A stretch of 64,000 nucleotides of DNA from Bacteroidales bacterium UBA4360 (lineage in GTDB: Bacteria; Bacteroidota; Bacteroidia; Bacteroidales; UBA932): positions 1-64,000 of the forward strand of contig DGSO01000019.1 of the NCBI GenBank assembly GCA_002393945.1, written 5' to 3'. Below the pieces are notes generated by a model. The model was not told the origin of the DNA and did no database searches. It was given only the letters and a program-made list of their open reading frames with translations. Below are positions 62,176-64,000 of the stretch, in pieces. The stretch's first letter is position 1, and every line of letters begins with the position of its first letter. A program made the translations under genes and the position numbers.

Positions 62176-62892
62176 ATGAAAAGAATCATAACTGCAGCAG
62201 CCATCCTGTGCTGCACTCTGGCGCTTCATGCACAGAAGTACAAGCCATACATCCCGGAAGAAGACCTCCCGAACGTTGTCAACTGCATTCCCGCGCCCCC
62301 CGCAGACCCCAGCTCCGAATTTGACAGGGATATTGTGCGGTATATGTGGGGAAAACAGCAGAGAAAAGACCCCGAAAGACTCAGGATGGCGGTGCGGGAC
62401 GCCGTCTGGAGCATGGATACCACGCTTGTAATCATGAGCGAGCCTTTCGGCCTCAATGTCTCCAAAGAGGAAACTCCCCAGATTTACGAGCTCCTCACGC
62501 GGGGTATCACCACCATTGAGGATATCCGGTTCCGTCCCAAGGCGCACTACTTCAGGACAAGGCCGTTTGCCTACTTCGGCGAACCGTCAATTCTCCCGGA
62601 AGACGACCAGTGGCTGGCAACCGAAGGCTCCTATCCTTCCGGCCACACCATCCGGGCATGGGCCTGTGCCCTTCTCATGGCAGAAATCAATCCCGATGCC
62701 GCAGAAGCCATATTTGCCAGGGCATGGGCATACGGCGAAAGCCGCGTCATTTCCGGCTGCCACTGGCAGAGTGACGTTGACGCTAGCCGCCCTGTGGCCA
62801 GCATCGGCTACGCAGCCTTGCAGACCTCTGATGAGTTCAGGGCGCAGATGAAAAAGGCACAGAAGGAGTTCAGGAAGCTTCGCGGGAAATAA
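62176..62892 (+). CDS. Class A-type PAP2 acid phosphatase
   Basis: The 238-residue protein has a signal peptide (ends ALHAQ) and the three PAP2 motifs: KAHYFRTRPF, EGSYPSGHT and SRVISGCHWQSDVDASR. It is a periplasmic nonspecific phosphatase similar to PhoN. The open frame begins inside the M20 gene at 62023, but ATG 62176 yields the signal peptide. Followed by the second double-hairpin repeat. Confidence 0.92.
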   Translation: MKRIITAAAILCCTLALHAQKYKPYIPEEDLPNVVNCIPAPPADPSSEFDRDIVRYMWGKQQRKDPERLRMAVRDAVWSMDTTLVIMSEPFGLNVSKEETPQIYELLTRGITTIEDIRFRPKAHYFRTRPFAYFGEPSILPEDDQWLATEGSYPSGHTIRAWACALLMAEINPDAAEAIFARAWAYGESRVISGCHWQSDVDASRPVASIGYAALQTSDEFRAQMKKAQKEFRKLRGK

Positions 62893-62909
62893 ATACCGGC
62901 TACCCATAA

Positions 62910-63045
62910 TTGGCGAAGGTCTGTTTTTAGGTGACAGTCCTTCGCCATTAATATTGCCCTTGAGGCACCTGTGAGGCCGATTGTATGGCTAAGGTCTGCG
63001 GGGGAAAAACAGACCTTAGCCAAAAGTGCAACAGACCTTCGCCAA
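62910..63045. repeat. REP/BIME-like double-hairpin element, copy 2
   Basis: The core is 114 bp (62910-63023), laid out as in copy 1. Here the second hairpin is perfect: TGGCTAAGGTCTG (62986-62998) pairs with CAGACCTTAGCCA (63010-63022). An extra reverse arm, CAGACCTTCGCCAA, lies at 63032-63045. The element sits between two convergent genes (PAP2 and Nudix). Confidence 0.85.
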
Positions 63046-63058
63046 ACGGAGAACGAGA

Positions 63059-63670
63059 TCAGATTCTGGCCTCGCGGAAGACTTCGATGATTGAGGGGTA
63101 GGTGTTTTTAAGGAAGGGAGGAAGGGAGGACTTTGCCACCCAGGCGGCTTTGGTGATGTCCTCTTCGCGCTGGGGAGTAAGGTTGGTGGGATCCGTGTAG
63201 AGCATGTCATACCACCAAGTGTGCTTGAGGTGCCACATCCCTTCACGGAAATAAACGTGGTCTGTTATGCAGATGAGGCGCCGGAGTTCCAACTGGTCGA
63301 CTCCCGTCTCCTCCTGAACCTCACGCATCGCACACACTTCAATGTCTTCTCCCTGTTCCTGATGACCCTTGGGAAGGTCCCAGAGGCCGTTTCTGGAAAT
63401 GAGCAGGTAATCCCCGCGGCGGTTGCAGACAAGTCCTCCGGCTGCGGTTACTTCCTTGAACTCCGAACACAGACGCCGGTACGTCCCTTCTATATCCTGC
63501 GACGGTATATAAATACGTGAGAGCGTATCCTGAACTTCGAACATGCGCACAAGGGAGCCTATGTCTATCCTCTCACCTACATGAAACTCTACGGAATTGG
63601 GATCTGACAGGGCTTCGTCAGAAGGGGAACAAATGATGATACAGCGCTTTTCGAAGTAAATCTTGTGCAT
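63059..63670 (-). CDS. Nudix hydrolase
   Basis: The 203-residue protein has a 70-residue N-terminal region of unknown role and then a Nudix domain with box GHQEQGEDIEVCAMREVQEETG (key residues G, E, R, E, E present). These enzymes cleave nucleoside diphosphates linked to another group. The long N-terminus is shared by a Bacteroidota group; the substrate is unknown. The promoter is shared face-to-face with the last gene. Confidence 0.9.
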   Translation of the reverse strand: MHKIYFEKRCIIICSPSDEALSDPNSVEFHVGERIDIGSLVRMFEVQDTLSRIYIPSQDIEGTYRRLCSEFKEVTAAGGLVCNRRGDYLLISRNGLWDLPKGHQEQGEDIEVCAMREVQEETGVDQLELRRLICITDHVYFREGMWHLKHTWWYDMLYTDPTNLTPQREEDITKAAWVAKSSLPPFLKNTYPSIIEVFREARI

Positions 63671-63677
63671 ATTTTAT

Positions 63678-63685
63678 TATCTTTG
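63678..63685 (+). promoter_or_regulatory. -7 box TATCTTTG of the last gene
   Basis: An exact plus-strand match, 21 bases before ATG 63707, lying to the left of the minus-strand Nudix box. Confidence 0.6.
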
Positions 63686-63692
63686 CAGAATA

Positions 63693-63700
63693 CAAATATA
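63693..63700 (-). promoter_or_regulatory. -7 box TATATTTG of the Nudix gene
   Basis: An exact minus-strand match, 22 bases before ATG 63670. Seven bases separate it from the opposite box, so the two polymerase footprints must overlap. Confidence 0.6.
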
Positions 63701-63706
63701 CGAATT

Positions 63707-64000
63707 ATGACCGAGATTACGTCAAAACACGGGACTGTTTCCCGCCAGCCATATGAATTATACATGTCCATGGTGGATCTCTCCAACTTCAAGAGGATGC
63801 TCCCCCAGGACAAGCAGGACATGCTCCAGGCCGACTATGACACCCTGACCGCAACCGTGCAGGGTTTCAACATCGGCGTAAAGGTGCATAACCGCCAGCC
63901 TTATTCCCTCATAGAGCTGGTAGACTACGGCGCTCCCTTCGCATTCCATATTGAGATTCACTTCGACCCCGCCCAGAACGATCCCTACAAGACAGACTTC
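63707..64000 (+). CDS. Partial conserved protein, possibly SRPBCC-like (truncated by window end)
   Basis: The first 98 codons are present (MTEITSKHGTVSRQPYELY, then MVDLSNFKRMLPQDKQ). The pattern of a short helix followed by strands resembles SRPBCC/START-like small proteins of Bacteroidota, but I cannot confirm the family. There is no signal peptide. The gene runs off the right edge without a stop. Confidence 0.7.
   Translation, partial: MTEITSKHGTVSRQPYELYMSMVDLSNFKRMLPQDKQDMLQADYDTLTATVQGFNIGVKVHNRQPYSLIELVDYGAPFAFHIEIHFDPAQNDPYKTDF

Noticed and set aside
58485..63045. CRISPR array
   Set aside because: The repeated GGCGAAGGTCTG arms alternate in orientation and form hairpins, the spacer is conserved between copies, and no cas gene is present.

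Overview
The window looks like a chromosomal segment of a fairly GC-rich member of the Bacteroidales (Bacteroidota). Several signals support this. The recurrent -7 promoter box is TAnnTTTG. Lineage-typical families are present: a Porin_10-like putative porin, a DUF5020/Tsx-like protein, BatA-E aerotolerance genes, paired deoxynucleoside kinases, a TIGR02172-like phosphotransferase, and a BIG2/FISUMP-type lipoprotein. Many envelope proteins carry Bacteroidota-type signal peptides or lipoboxes. I cannot name a genus. No rRNA, tRNA, CRISPR array, prophage or classical insertion sequence was seen.

Layout, left to right. 1-5.5 kb (minus strand): acyltransferase plus AbrB-type regulator, a BIG2 lipoprotein, a membrane-anchored TPR/LuxR regulator and an unknown secreted protein. 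5.6-10.1 kb (minus): a compact signalling operon with a MESH1-like HD hydrolase, an APH-like kinase, a Cache-SpoIIE-RsbW-type fusion, a STAS anti-anti-sigma factor and a LolA-like chaperone. 10.2-13.5 kb: unknown protein, glyA, a SpoU RNA methyltransferase and truA. 13.5-21.7 kb (plus): the moxR-DUF58-batABC-bat(D+E) aerotolerance/envelope operon. 21.8-25.5 kb: a secreted beta-helix protein and an AT-rich pair encoding a cholesterol-dependent-cytolysin-like protein and an overlapping lipoprotein. 25.6-34.7 kb (plus): exbB-exbD-tonB, rluB, era, parC, recJ, aroK. 34.7-41.3 kb: EamA transporter, a convergent MBL/birA/Gfo-Idh operon, two deoxynucleoside kinases and an acyl-CoA synthetase. 41.4-50.7 kb: uvrA, class I fumarase, uraA plus DUF5020, a GH28 glycosidase and a porin. 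50.7-58.5 kb: Porin_10-like protein, MltF-like transglycosylase, LolC/E-like permease, M13 peptidase, BASS-type transporter. 58.5-64 kb: a Y1 (RAYT-like) transposase coupled to dprA, two copies of a 114-bp double-hairpin repeat, an M20 peptidase, a PAP2 phosphatase, a Nudix hydrolase and a truncated last gene.

Three stories stand out. First, 23.4-25.5 kb encodes a clear homologue of thiol-activated cytolysins that lacks the usual Trp-rich undecapeptide. Its gene overlaps a lipoprotein gene, and both are much richer in A+T than their surroundings; this looks like an acquired pore-forming toxin with a candidate immunity partner. Second, a RAYT-like transposase overlaps the end of dprA, and a REP/BIME-like double hairpin abuts its stop codon; a second copy lies 4.3 kb away. 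A separate short palindrome family has landed in-frame inside truA, on the start codon of the DUF58 gene, and between era and parC. Third, many housekeeping genes have their -7 box only 4-9 bases before the start codon, implying leaderless or nearly leaderless mRNAs. All functions come from reading the sequence and family knowledge; no search was run.
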